From: Myxococcales bacterium
Lineage (GTDB): Bacteria; Myxococcota_A; Polyangia; Polyangiales; Polyangiaceae
DNA: 64,000 nucleotides
Direction of reading: 5' to 3'
Assembly (NCBI GenBank): GCA_016720545.1
Contig: JADKKK010000007.1
Location: 186,001-250,000, forward strand
The position numbers and the translations under genes are program-made. Below the pieces are notes generated by a model. That model worked only from the letters and a program-made list of their open reading frames with translations, had not been told where the DNA came from and made no database searches. Shown piece by piece: positions 42,208-50,419 of this stretch. Each line of letters starts with the position of its first letter. The first letter of the stretch is position 1.

Positions 42208-43836
42208 ATGGCTCCCACGACCCCGAAGAAGACCACCCAACTCAAGCAGCTCATCACTCGCCCGGAGCTCGCGTTCCTGATGGAGGCGCACAACGGGCTC
42301 TCCGCGAAGGTCGCGGAGGAGGCCGGCTTCGAGGGCATTTGGGGCAGCGGTCTGTCCATCTCGGCGGCGCTCGGCTGCCGCGACAACAACGAGGCGAGCT
42401 GGACGCAGGTGCTCGAGGTCGTGGAGTTCATGGCCGACGCCGCGCGCATCCCCATCTTGCTCGACGGCGACACCGGCTACGGCAACTTCAACTCGATGCG
42501 CCGCCTCGTGCGCAAGCTCGAGCAGCGCGGCTGCGCGGGCGTGTGCATCGAGGACAAGATCTTCCCGAAGACGAACAGCTTCATCCGCGGCACGGCCCAG
42601 CCGCTCGCCGAGATCGACGAGTTCGCGGGCAAGATCAAGGCGGGCAAAGAGGCGCAGTCGGACGACGACTTCGTGATCGTCGCGCGCGTCGAGGCCTTCA
42701 TCGCGGGCTGGGGCCTGGAGGAAGCGCTGAAGCGCGCCGAGGCGTACCGCCTGGCCGGCGCCGACGCGATCCTCATCCACTCGGCGCTCCGCTCGCCGAG
42801 CGAGATCTTGTCGTTCAAGAAGGAGTGGGGGGACCGCCTGCCGGTCGTGATCGTGCCCACGAAGTACTACACCACGCCGACCGAGGTGTTCCGCGACGCG
42901 GGCTTCTCCACGGTGATCTGGGCGAACCACGCGATGCGCTCCGCGCTCACCGCGATGCAGCGCACGGCCAAGCGCATCTTCGAGGAGCAGAGCCTCCTCA
43001 ACGTGGAGAGCGAGGTCGTCACCGTCGCCGAGGTGTTCCGCATCCAAGGCGAGGACGAGCTCGCGCAGGCCGAGAAGCTCTACCTGCCCAAGCACGGCCA
43101 GTCGACGCGCGCGATCGTGCTCGCCGCCTCGCGCGGCTCGGAGCTCGGCGACCTCACGAAGGACAAGCCGAAGGCGATGGTCGACGTGAAGGGGCAGCCC
43201 ATCCTTGCCCACATCGCGGGCACGTACCGCGAGGTCGGCGTGAAGGACATCACCGTCGTGCGCGGCTACAAGAAGGAGGCCTTCGGCATCACGAGCCTCA
43301 CGTACGTCGACAACGACACGTTCGACACCACGCAGGAGGTGGCGTCGCTCGCGCGCGCGAAGGCGTCCCTCGCGGGGCAGACGATCGTGTCGTACGGCGA
43401 CGTGCTCTTCAAGAAGTACATCGTCCAGGAGCTCGCCGAGACCACCGACGATTTTGTGATCTGCGTCGACGCGAACTGGCGCGAGAGCCGCAACAAGGGC
43501 CGCGTCGCCGACTTCGTCACCTGCTCGCAGCCGAACTCGAAGCGCGCGTTCCTCGAGAAGGTCACCCTGAAGGACTTCGTCGGCGACGGCGAGCGCGGCG
43601 ACGTGACGGGCGAGTGGATGGGCTTCCTCAAGCTGAGCGAGGCGGGCGCCGCCGCGCTGAAGGCGCTGCTCGAGCGCCTCGAGGGCGAGGACAAGGCGCG
43701 CTTCGACGCCATGAAGATGCCGGATCTCCTCCGCCTCGTGCTGAAGGAGGGCCACGATATTCGTGTACTCTACACCACGGGCCACTGGCTCGACGTCGAC
43801 AGCGTGGAGGACGTGGTCCTCGGCGCGAGCTTCTGA
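42208..43836 (+). CDS. aepX: phosphoenolpyruvate mutase fused to a nucleotidyltransferase
   Basis: 542 residues from the ATG at 42208. Residues 1-290 are PEP mutase, which makes the C-P bond (PEP to phosphonopyruvate): WGSGLSISAALG, LLDGDTGYG and the diagnostic EDK-x5-NS as EDKIFPKTNS (115-124). Residues about 300-542 are a nucleotidyltransferase: IVLAASRGSELGDLTKDKPK with variant AASRG, then KKEAFGITS, YGDVLFKKYI and GHWLDVDSVEDV. Such fusions are known in phosphonate activation (PntC-like CTP:AEP cytidylyltransferases). Here the C-terminal module probably makes CMP-AEP or a related activated phosphonate. The substrate is inferred from the pathway. Confidence 0.92.
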   Translation: MAPTTPKKTTQLKQLITRPELAFLMEAHNGLSAKVAEEAGFEGIWGSGLSISAALGCRDNNEASWTQVLEVVEFMADAARIPILLDGDTGYGNFNSMRRLVRKLEQRGCAGVCIEDKIFPKTNSFIRGTAQPLAEIDEFAGKIKAGKEAQSDDDFVIVARVEAFIAGWGLEEALKRAEAYRLAGADAILIHSALRSPSEILSFKKEWGDRLPVVIVPTKYYTTPTEVFRDAGFSTVIWANHAMRSALTAMQRTAKRIFEEQSLLNVESEVVTVAEVFRIQGEDELAQAEKLYLPKHGQSTRAIVLAASRGSELGDLTKDKPKAMVDVKGQPILAHIAGTYREVGVKDITVVRGYKKEAFGITSLTYVDNDTFDTTQEVASLARAKASLAGQTIVSYGDVLFKKYIVQELAETTDDFVICVDANWRESRNKGRVADFVTCSQPNSKRAFLEKVTLKDFVGDGERGDVTGEWMGFLKLSEAGAAALKALLERLEGEDKARFDAMKMPDLLRLVLKEGHDIRVLYTTGHWLDVDSVEDVVLGASF

Positions 43837-43850
43837 GGAGGGACCCCGCC

Positions 43851-44993
43851 ATGATCACCGCCGAGTCGTTCCTCGTGGCCGCGAAGGCCCACGGTTTCTC
43901 GCTCTACACGGGCGTGCCCTGCTCGTACCTCAAGCCGTTCATCAACTACGTCATCGACGCGCCCGACCTCGACTACGTGGGCGCCACGAACGAGGGCGAC
44001 GCGGTCGCGATCGCCTCGGGCGCCGAGCTCGGTGGCCGCCGCTCGGTGGTCATGTTCCAGAACTCGGGCTTCGGCAACACGGTGAACCCGCTCACCTCGC
44101 TGAACATGATCTTCGACATCCCGGTGCTGGTCATCACCACGCTCCGCGGCGAGCCCGGCGGCCCGAAAGACGAGCCTCAGCACGCGCTCATGGGGCAGAT
44201 CACCACCGGCCTGTTCGACCTCATGCGCATCCCCTGGGAGTACTTCCCCGACGAGGAAGCGGCGATCGGCCCGTGCCTCGAGCGGGTGACCAAGCACATG
44301 TCCGAGAAGAAGCAGCCGTACGGCCTCGTCATGCGGAAAGACGCCGTCGCCTCGCACAAGCTGCGCTCGAAGGCCGAGGCGAAGGCCCTCTCGGCCGCGA
44401 AGCTCGCGTCCGAGTTCGCGTGGCCGGCGGAGCGACCCTCGCGCACCGAGGCGCTCGCGGCGGTGCAGGGCGCGCTCCGGCCTGGCGACGTCGTCGTCGC
44501 GACCACGGGCTACACGGGGCGTGAGCTCTACGCGCTCGACGACAAGCCGTGCCAGCTCTACATGGTGGGCAGCATGGGGTGCGCGGGCAGCTTCGGGCTC
44601 GGCCTCGCGCTCGCGCAGCCGAAGCGCCGCGTGATCGTGCTCGACGGCGACGGCGCGGCGCTCATGCGGCTCGGCGCGCTCGCGACGCTCGGCTTCGAGC
44701 GGCCCGCGAACCTGCTGCACGTCCTGCTCGACAACGAGCTCCACGAGTCGACCGGCGGACAGTCCACGGTGACCCACTCGGTCGACAGCGCGCTCGTCGC
44801 GGCGGCCTCTGGCTACCCGCGCGTAGAGCGCGTGACCACCGCCGAGGCGCTCGCGGCGCTCGTCGCCGCGCCCACGACCGAGCTCACCTTCGCGCACGTG
44901 AAGATGAAGCCTGGCGCGCCGGCCGATCTCCCGCGGCCCACCGTCACGCCCATCCAGGTCAAAGAGCGCCTCGCCGCGTACATGTTGGGCTGA
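43851..44993 (+). CDS. aepY: phosphonopyruvate decarboxylase
   Basis: 380 residues, 14 bp downstream of aepX with the RBS GAGGAGGG. This TPP-dependent enzyme converts phosphonopyruvate to phosphonoacetaldehyde and pulls the unfavourable mutase reaction forward. Motifs: GVPCSYLKPFINYVI, ATNEGDAVAIASGAELGG, QNSGFGNTVNPLTSL (pyrimidine part) and LDGDGAALMRLGALATLGF with LLDNELHESTGGQ (TPP/Mg part). These match Ppd proteins well. Order aepX-aepY-phnW is the classical AEP pathway. Confidence 0.92.
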   Translation: MITAESFLVAAKAHGFSLYTGVPCSYLKPFINYVIDAPDLDYVGATNEGDAVAIASGAELGGRRSVVMFQNSGFGNTVNPLTSLNMIFDIPVLVITTLRGEPGGPKDEPQHALMGQITTGLFDLMRIPWEYFPDEEAAIGPCLERVTKHMSEKKQPYGLVMRKDAVASHKLRSKAEAKALSAAKLASEFAWPAERPSRTEALAAVQGALRPGDVVVATTGYTGRELYALDDKPCQLYMVGSMGCAGSFGLGLALAQPKRRVIVLDGDGAALMRLGALATLGFERPANLLHVLLDNELHESTGGQSTVTHSVDSALVAAASGYPRVERVTTAEALAALVAAPTTELTFAHVKMKPGAPADLPRPTVTPIQVKERLAAYMLG

Positions 44994-45035
44994 GCGCAGG
45001 CTCCGCAGCACCACGCCAACACCAGAGGAAGTCAC

Positions 45036-46121
45036 ATGAAGCTGCTCAACCCGGGGCCCGTCACGCTCACCGCGCGCGTCCGCGAGGCCATGCTCCGCCC
45101 CGACCTCTGCCACCGTGAGGTCGAGTTCGCCGCGATGTGCACGCGCATCCTCGAGCGCCTGCGCCGCGTCTATCCGGAGGCCGCGGCGCGCTACGTGCCC
45201 GTGCTGCTCACGTCCTCGGGCACGGGGGCGGTCGAGGCCATGCTCTCGCTCGTCCCGCGGGCGGAGCAGAGCGGCGGCAAGAAGGTGCTCGTCGTCGCCA
45301 ACGGCGTGTACGGCGAGCGCGCGGCGGCCATGCTCACGGCGCAGGGAAAAGCACACGACGTGGTCACCTCCGCGTGGACCGCGCCGATGGACCTCCCGGC
45401 CGTCGAGCGCGCCCTCGCGAGCGGCGCCTACGGCCACGTGTTCGCGGTGCACCACGAGACCACGACGGGGCGGCTCAACGATCTCGACGGACTCGGTGCA
45501 CTCTGCAAGAAGTTCGGCGTGAAGCTCTTGCTCGACGCGGTGTCGAGCTTCGGCGGTGAGCGCCTCCGCTTCGACGAGTGGAACCTCGAGGCGTGCGCGG
45601 CCACCGCCAACAAGTGCCTCCACGGCGTGCCGGGCGTCGCGTTCGTGCTCGTCGACGAGGCGGTGTTCACCGAGCGTACGTCGGGCGCCACGAGCGTGTA
45701 CCTCGACCTCTTCCGCTACCGGAAGGAGCAGAAGAACGGCTTCTCTCCCTTCACCCAGGCGGTGCAGGCGATGTACGCGCTCGAGGAGGCGCTGTGCGAG
45801 CTCGAGGACCAGGGCGGCTGGGAGAGGCGTCACCAGAAGTACGCAGCGCTGGCCGGCCAGGTGCGCGAAGGGCTCTTCGCACTTGGCATACGCCCCTTCC
45901 TCGAAGACGCCGAGAGCTACGGCTCGACCCTCGCGAGCTACCGGCTCCCGGCGGGCCTCGCCTACGACCACCTCCACGATCACCTGAAACGCGCAGGGTT
46001 TATCGTGTACGCCGGCCAGGGGCCGTTCTCGGGCGAGATGTTCCGGGTGGCGGTCATGGGCGACGTCGACGCCGCCGACATGGCGCGGCTGCTCGTTGAG
46101 ATCCAGGCGGCGATGGCGTGA
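45036..46121 (+). CDS. phnW: 2-aminoethylphosphonate--pyruvate aminotransferase-like enzyme
   Basis: 361 residues. A PLP-dependent class V aminotransferase that here would run toward AEP synthesis from phosphonoacetaldehyde. It starts with LLNPGPVTLTARVREAM, has TSSGTGAVEAMLSLVPRAEQ (PLP phosphate region), the Asp in LLLDAVSSFGGE and the Schiff-base Lys in TANKCLHGVPG. RBS AGAGGAAG precedes the ATG. Length and the NKC-x-x-GVPG signature favour PhnW over serine-pyruvate aminotransferases. Confidence 0.85.
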   Translation: MKLLNPGPVTLTARVREAMLRPDLCHREVEFAAMCTRILERLRRVYPEAAARYVPVLLTSSGTGAVEAMLSLVPRAEQSGGKKVLVVANGVYGERAAAMLTAQGKAHDVVTSAWTAPMDLPAVERALASGAYGHVFAVHHETTTGRLNDLDGLGALCKKFGVKLLLDAVSSFGGERLRFDEWNLEACAATANKCLHGVPGVAFVLVDEAVFTERTSGATSVYLDLFRYRKEQKNGFSPFTQAVQAMYALEEALCELEDQGGWERRHQKYAALAGQVREGLFALGIRPFLEDAESYGSTLASYRLPAGLAYDHLHDHLKRAGFIVYAGQGPFSGEMFRVAVMGDVDAADMARLLVEIQAAMA

Positions 46122-46239
46122 AGCTTGCGTAGCTCCTCGGCATGCCGCCGAGGATCCTCGCCGCTCTGCAACCGTTTGAGGTGGTCTCTCGCGCGACGCG
46201 TGCTAACCAACCGGCGCCTCGCGTCGGCGAGCGGACCTG

Positions 46240-47331
46240 ATGACCCCATCGATCGACACCATGGAGACCAGCGCCGAGGGCGGCGCCCACGCCTCGCTCG
46301 GCCGAGCGGCTCTCGAGAGCGGCACGTTCGATCTCGAAGCCGACCGCGAGCCCACGGACGCGCCGTCGCCGGCGCTCGCGCCCTACGACGCCGCCGAGGT
46401 CGACGCCATCCTCTCCGAGATGACCGACCCGATGAACCGGTATTACCGCTACCCCGTGGCGAAGGCGATGCTCCCGGTCTTCATGCGGTTGCCCTTCACG
46501 CCCAACCACATCACGGCGTTCCACGCGTGCATTGGTATCGCCGCGGGTGTGCTCATCGCGCGTGGCTCTCCCCGCGAGCTCGTGGCCGCCTTCATCCTCG
46601 CTGAAGCGAGGATGATCTTCGACTGCCTCGACGGCGTGGTCGCCCGCGCGAAGAAGCTCGCGTCGCCCTATGGCCGCACGATCGACGAGATGGGCGACGG
46701 CGTGGGCTACGTGGGCATGCAAGTCGGCGCGCTCGTGCATATCCACCGCCACGCGCCCGGCGAGAACCTGGTCTTCATGCTCGCCGCGGGCCTGCTCGTA
46801 CCCGGCTGGATGGCGATGACCTACGACTACTACAAGCGCACCTTCGGGAGCCTCTTGAAGGGCACGAACGACGGCCCGGCCGAAGAGCTCGTGCGCCGCA
46901 GCGCCAAGCTCGCTCGCGACGGCCAGGGCGGGGTCGTGGTGCGCTTCGCCCTCGTCTTCGAGTGGCTCCAGACCGCCCTCCTCGCGCCCTCCTCGATCCC
47001 CTCGCTCCTCGAGCGCATCCGCCGGGAGACCGACCGGCCCGGCGCGGGCTGCGAGGACCCGTCGCTCGTCGCGCTGGCCGCGGGTGCGCGGCGCCGCGCG
47101 CGCTCGCCGGGCTTCCGGCGCCTGCTCCGCTTCGCCTCCATCGTGACCGGCGACAACGCGATCACCTTCTTCAACTTCGGTCTCCTCACGTTCGCCGTCG
47201 CGGCGGTCGAGAAGACGATGATCGCCGCCGGCTTCACCACCTTCCTCGTCGTCTCGCTCACCTGCGCGAGCTGGCTCCGTCGCGGCGCCGAGCCCGCGCC
47301 CCCCAGTTCCAGGCCGGCCGAGGCCAAATGA
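46240..47331 (+). CDS. CDP-alcohol phosphatidyltransferase family membrane enzyme
   Basis: 363 residues, several TM segments. The catalytic signature D-x2-D-G-x2-A-R-x8-G-x3-D-x3-D is complete: DCLDGVVAR followed 8 residues on by GRTIDEMGD (about 132-156). It transfers a group from a CDP- or CMP-activated donor to an alcohol. In this cluster the natural idea is transfer of CMP-AEP to a diacylglycerol or related lipid, giving a phosphonolipid. Its N-terminal 65 residues are a low-complexity extension. The next gene overlaps by ATGA. Confidence 0.88.
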   Translation: MTPSIDTMETSAEGGAHASLGRAALESGTFDLEADREPTDAPSPALAPYDAAEVDAILSEMTDPMNRYYRYPVAKAMLPVFMRLPFTPNHITAFHACIGIAAGVLIARGSPRELVAAFILAEARMIFDCLDGVVARAKKLASPYGRTIDEMGDGVGYVGMQVGALVHIHRHAPGENLVFMLAAGLLVPGWMAMTYDYYKRTFGSLLKGTNDGPAEELVRRSAKLARDGQGGVVVRFALVFEWLQTALLAPSSIPSLLERIRRETDRPGAGCEDPSLVALAAGARRRARSPGFRRLLRFASIVTGDNAITFFNFGLLTFAVAAVEKTMIAAGFTTFLVVSLTCASWLRRGAEPAPPSSRPAEAK

Positions 47332-48146
47332 GCGGTATCGACAAGGCGGTCGTGCTCGCCGCCGGCCTCGGAAACCGCATCTCGGCGGTCGCCCGCGACG
47401 TGCCGAAGCCTCTGCTGCCGCTCTCCGGCGAGCGCGGCTCGTCGCCCACGTTTCTCGATTGGCACTTCCGCGCCCTCGAGCGCGCCGGCTGCAAAGAGGC
47501 CTATTTCGTCGGGAACGCGCGCACCTTTGGCACGCCGCTGCCCAGCTCCAAGACCATGCAAGCTGCATGGATCCTGAACCCCACCGAAGACGTCTCCACC
47601 TCTGGGAGCGGTCACTCCACCTGGTTTGCGTGGAAGAGCGAGCACCGTATCCTCGACGGGCGCTCGCGTGTCGTGCTGATGGACGCCGACGTGCTCTACG
47701 ATCCGCGCGCGTTCGACGTGCTCGCGGCCCACCCGTCGCCTCGCTCCAAGACGCTCGTTTGTACCGAGTTCCGGAACACGCAAGAAGAGGTGCTCGTCTT
47801 CGCCGATCCGGCCACGCCCGAGGTGCCGCGGTACCACGGGAAGGGCATGCTGGAGACCCCCATGACCGCGAGCGTCCGGTGCGTGGGCGAGGCCACCGGC
47901 ATCCTGCTGTGGGAGCCCGGAGACCACGACGCGCTCGCGCGCGTCACCGAGTGGGTCGTGCGCTACTCCACCGCGAAGGCGCGCAGCGAGCACGAGGACA
48001 TCACCCAGCGCATGATGCTCGCCGACCGGATGCACGTGGCCGGGCTCGGGCCCGACGTGCCGTTCATGGAGTGCGACACCCCGGACGAGTACGAAGTGCT
48101 CACGCGGGACATGTACCCGCGGCTGCGGGCGACGCTCGGCTTCTAG
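47328..48146 (+). CDS. second nucleotidyltransferase of the phosphonate cluster
   Basis: 272 residues from the ATG at 47328, overlapping the CDP-alcohol transferase stop. The NTP-binding signature is VVLAAGLGNRISAVARDVPK with PLL (about 8-30), a canonical GxGxR variant, and DADVLYDPRAF is the metal site. This LicC/IspD-like family makes CDP- or NDP-linked donors. Two nucleotidyltransferases in one pathway (this and the one fused to PEP mutase) suggest distinct substrates, perhaps the phosphonate and a second head-group or sugar. Confidence 0.82.
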   Translation: MSGIDKAVVLAAGLGNRISAVARDVPKPLLPLSGERGSSPTFLDWHFRALERAGCKEAYFVGNARTFGTPLPSSKTMQAAWILNPTEDVSTSGSGHSTWFAWKSEHRILDGRSRVVLMDADVLYDPRAFDVLAAHPSPRSKTLVCTEFRNTQEEVLVFADPATPEVPRYHGKGMLETPMTASVRCVGEATGILLWEPGDHDALARVTEWVVRYSTAKARSEHEDITQRMMLADRMHVAGLGPDVPFMECDTPDEYEVLTRDMYPRLRATLGF

Positions 48147-48157
48147 GGGGGTTGGGG

Positions 48158-48475
48158 GCGGTACGGAGTTGGGGAGTGCGAGGGCGTTCCCCCTCGCGTA
48201 CCCCCCTCTGTCTCGTCGGGCGTTCCCCCTCGCGCACACCCCCTGCGTGTCTTGCGTTCCTCGCGTGGGGCGGTACGGCGTGGACGTCGAGTGCGAGGGC
48301 GTCACCCCCCTGTTTGGTCGTCGGGCGTTCCTCGAGCGGGGCGGTACGGAGTTGGACGTCGAGTGCGAGGGCGTTCCCCCTCGCGCCCCCCCTGTTGGTC
48401 GGGGCGGTACGGAGTTGGGCGTCGAGTGCGAGGGCGTTCCCCCTCGCGCCCCCTCCCTGTTTGGTCGTGAGCAGA
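48158..48475. repeat. four degenerate 63-115-bp tandem repeats
   Basis: Units start gcggtacggagttgg and continue cgtcgagtgcgagggcgt, then tcccc. Copies begin near 48157, 48270, 48340 and 48403; the last two are nearly identical, the first carries an insertion. Each contains an inverted repeat (gaggg...cccctc). The tract fills the gap between two convergent genes, and no coding frame or CRISPR-type spacer structure is present. Confidence 0.8.
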
Positions 48476-48476
48476 C

Positions 48477-49280
48477 TCAGTCAAAGAGCCCGGCGGCGTT
48501 CGCTTCGGTGAGCGACGCGCGGAGCGCGGCGTAGCCGCTGGTCGGCGCGTCGGTGAACCGGTCGGCCCCGAAGATGGCCTTCACGTCCGCCTTCGGCTCC
48601 CCCGCGCACGCCGCCTTGAAGGCCTCGGCGATCCGGGTCTTCAGGTCGGTCGGGAGGGCCGGGCGCACGCAGATGAGGTCGGCGGGCACCTCGCCAAACG
48701 TGCGTAATACACGCATCGCCACGCCGTCGACCAGCGTCCACGAACCCTCGACGCCCTCTTCGCCGCTCGCCTTGGGCCTCGCGTGCGTGCCCGTCACGTC
48801 GGCCGCGCCGTCGATCACGGCGCGAATCGCGGCGCTGTGCGAGCCGTGGAACGCCTCGACGCGGAACAGGTTCCGCGGATCGACGCCCAAGTTCTTCAGG
48901 CCGACCCGCGGGACCACGAAGCCGCTCGCGCTCCAGGCGTCGACCCAGGCTGCGCGCGCGCCCCGGAGATCCTCGAGCGACTCGATGGTGGAGTCGGAGC
49001 GCACCACGAGCGCCGACTTATAGCCCGTCTGGCGCCCGCGCTCGAGCGCCAGCAGCGCCTCGACCTTCTCCGGGGGCAGCTTCACGAACGCCACGGGCGG
49101 CAGCCACGCCACGTCCACCTTCCCGGACTCCACTTCGCGGGCGAGCGCCTCGTAGCCGCCGCAGAAATGAAGGGACATCGGCACGCCCAGTCGCTCGCTC
49201 ATCCACGCGCGCAGTCGCTCGGAGGCCTCCCGGGTGCTCTCTTCCTGGGCGAAGTATCCGAAGGTCAGCGTGTCCGTCAT
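48477..49280 (-). CDS. PhnD-like phosphate/phosphonate-binding protein without signal peptide
   Basis: 267 residues from the ATG at 49280. It matches the substrate-binding component family of phosphate/phosphonate ABC transporters: TLTFGYFAQEESTREASERL, VDVAWLPPVAFVKLPPEKVE, LRGARAAWVDAWSASGFVVP and FRVEAFHGSHSAAIRAVIDG. But there is no signal peptide or lipobox, and no permease or ATPase follows. It is therefore either cytoplasmic and non-transport, or its leader is lost. It faces the phosphonate cluster across the repeat tract, so a sensor role for phosphonate is imaginable. Confidence 0.8.
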   Translation of the reverse strand: MTDTLTFGYFAQEESTREASERLRAWMSERLGVPMSLHFCGGYEALAREVESGKVDVAWLPPVAFVKLPPEKVEALLALERGRQTGYKSALVVRSDSTIESLEDLRGARAAWVDAWSASGFVVPRVGLKNLGVDPRNLFRVEAFHGSHSAAIRAVIDGAADVTGTHARPKASGEEGVEGSWTLVDGVAMRVLRTFGEVPADLICVRPALPTDLKTRIAEAFKAACAGEPKADVKAIFGADRFTDAPTSGYAALRASLTEANAAGLFD

Positions 49281-49454
49281 GCCAGCTCCTCGCGGTCGTC
49301 TCGTCGGTCGGCCCCCAACCCGTGCGCGCGGTACCGGCTCTACCGGAGCCGCGCCCGCCGGAAGTATAGGAGCGTTCGGAGCGTACGCCGCGCCGGAAAT
49401 GAATGTATTACGCACGTATTGTGCGGGTATCGAGCGCGGGCCTGAGGCGAGCGC

Positions 49455-49964
49455 TCAGAGCCCCATCTGCGCGTACACGCCCAGCGCCACGTTGCCCTTC
49501 TCCTTGTCGTTCACGTAGAGCGCGCGATAGTCGAACAGATCGAGGGGGCGGAAGGCGGCGAGGCCCGCGGCGGTCCGGGGGTGTCCGTACTTCTGCGCGA
49601 CGTCCTTCCGCAGATCGCCGTCGATCGCCGCGCCGCCGAGCATGGAGTTCACCTTCGTGTAGATGAATTTGGAGCGCGCCGCCTCCACCGTCCAGACCAG
49701 CACGACGTCGAAGGCCTTCTTCGTTGCGGCGGACCAGGGGGCCCCCGAGTAGTCGGTGGCGAGCGCGTTCTGGAACGTGAGCGTCGTGAGCGCCCCGATC
49801 GCGCCCGCGTAGCTCACCTCGGCCGGCGCGAGCACGCGGAGGGCGGCGGCCGGCCCAGCCGCCGTCGCGCCGTTCGTGAGCTGCGTGAGGTAGAGGTTCG
49901 TGATCGCCCCCTCCTGCACCACGCAGTGAAATCGCGTGAAGCCCATCGCGGCGGCGCACGGCAC
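49455..49964 (-). CDS. truncated protein of unknown function
   Basis: Frame from MPCAAAMGFTRFHC to VALGVYAQMGL; 169 residues. Sequence from about residue 14 on looks like genuine protein (AITNLYLTQLTNGATAAGPA, then FDVVLVWTVEAARSKFIYTK), but it begins abruptly and abuts, head to head, a truncated esterase on the other strand. The first residues are likely not native. No family recognised. It may be the C-terminal half of a larger gene. Confidence 0.5.
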   Translation of the reverse strand: MPCAAAMGFTRFHCVVQEGAITNLYLTQLTNGATAAGPAAALRVLAPAEVSYAGAIGALTTLTFQNALATDYSGAPWSAATKKAFDVVLVWTVEAARSKFIYTKVNSMLGGAAIDGDLRKDVAQKYGHPRTAAGLAAFRPLDLFDYRALYVNDKEKGNVALGVYAQMGL

Positions 49965-49981
49965 GACCCTGTCGGGCAGCC

Positions 49982-50407
49982 TGCCCCCCGTTCGCCCTCG
50001 ACTGCCCGTTCGAGGGCCGCGGCTCGCCGGCCGCCGAGGTCCCCATCCTGCACATGCACGGCACGAAGGACGCCCTCGTGCCGTTCGCGAAGGGCCTCCA
50101 GCAGCGCGACGCCGCGGTCGCCGCGTGGTCGCTCGGCGCGCCGGTCGTGGTCTCGTCCGACGCGCTCCACGAGCGCACGCGCTACCTCAGCCCGAAGGGC
50201 ACGGCGTACGAATTTCTGCGCCACGACACCGAGGTCACGCCGCCGCTCTTCCCGCTGCTACTGCGCGGGCACTGCGTCCCCGGGGGCGCCGACCAGCCCG
50301 GCGCGGGCGCGCCCGGGCAGACCCTCTTCTTCAGCTGCAAGCCGCCCGCGGCGGTGGCGTGGGGTGACGTGGTCCTCCGGTTCTTCAAGGACCACCCGCG
50401 TCCCTGA
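49982..50407 (+). pseudogene. C-terminal fragment of a PHB-depolymerase/LpqC-like esterase
   Basis: In-frame sequence PPFALDCPFEGRGSPAAEVP, then ILHMHGTKDALVPFAKGLQQ, with an end typical of alpha/beta-hydrolases of the poly(3-hydroxybutyrate) depolymerase type: the Asp in H-G-T-K-D is the expected acid-region residue, and the catalytic His may lie in RGHCVPGG. The N-terminal half with the nucleophile Ser is missing. The reading frame has no convincing start upstream. Confidence 0.6.
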
Positions 50408-50419
50408 GCCGCGCTCGGC

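Noticed and set aside
48158..48475. CRISPR array
   Set aside because: Units are 63 bp or longer, differ in length, and there are no equal-sized unique spacers or cas genes.
48477..49280. phosphonate ABC importer operon
   Set aside because: Only a binding-protein homologue is present; no permease or ATP-binding gene within the window and no signal peptide.
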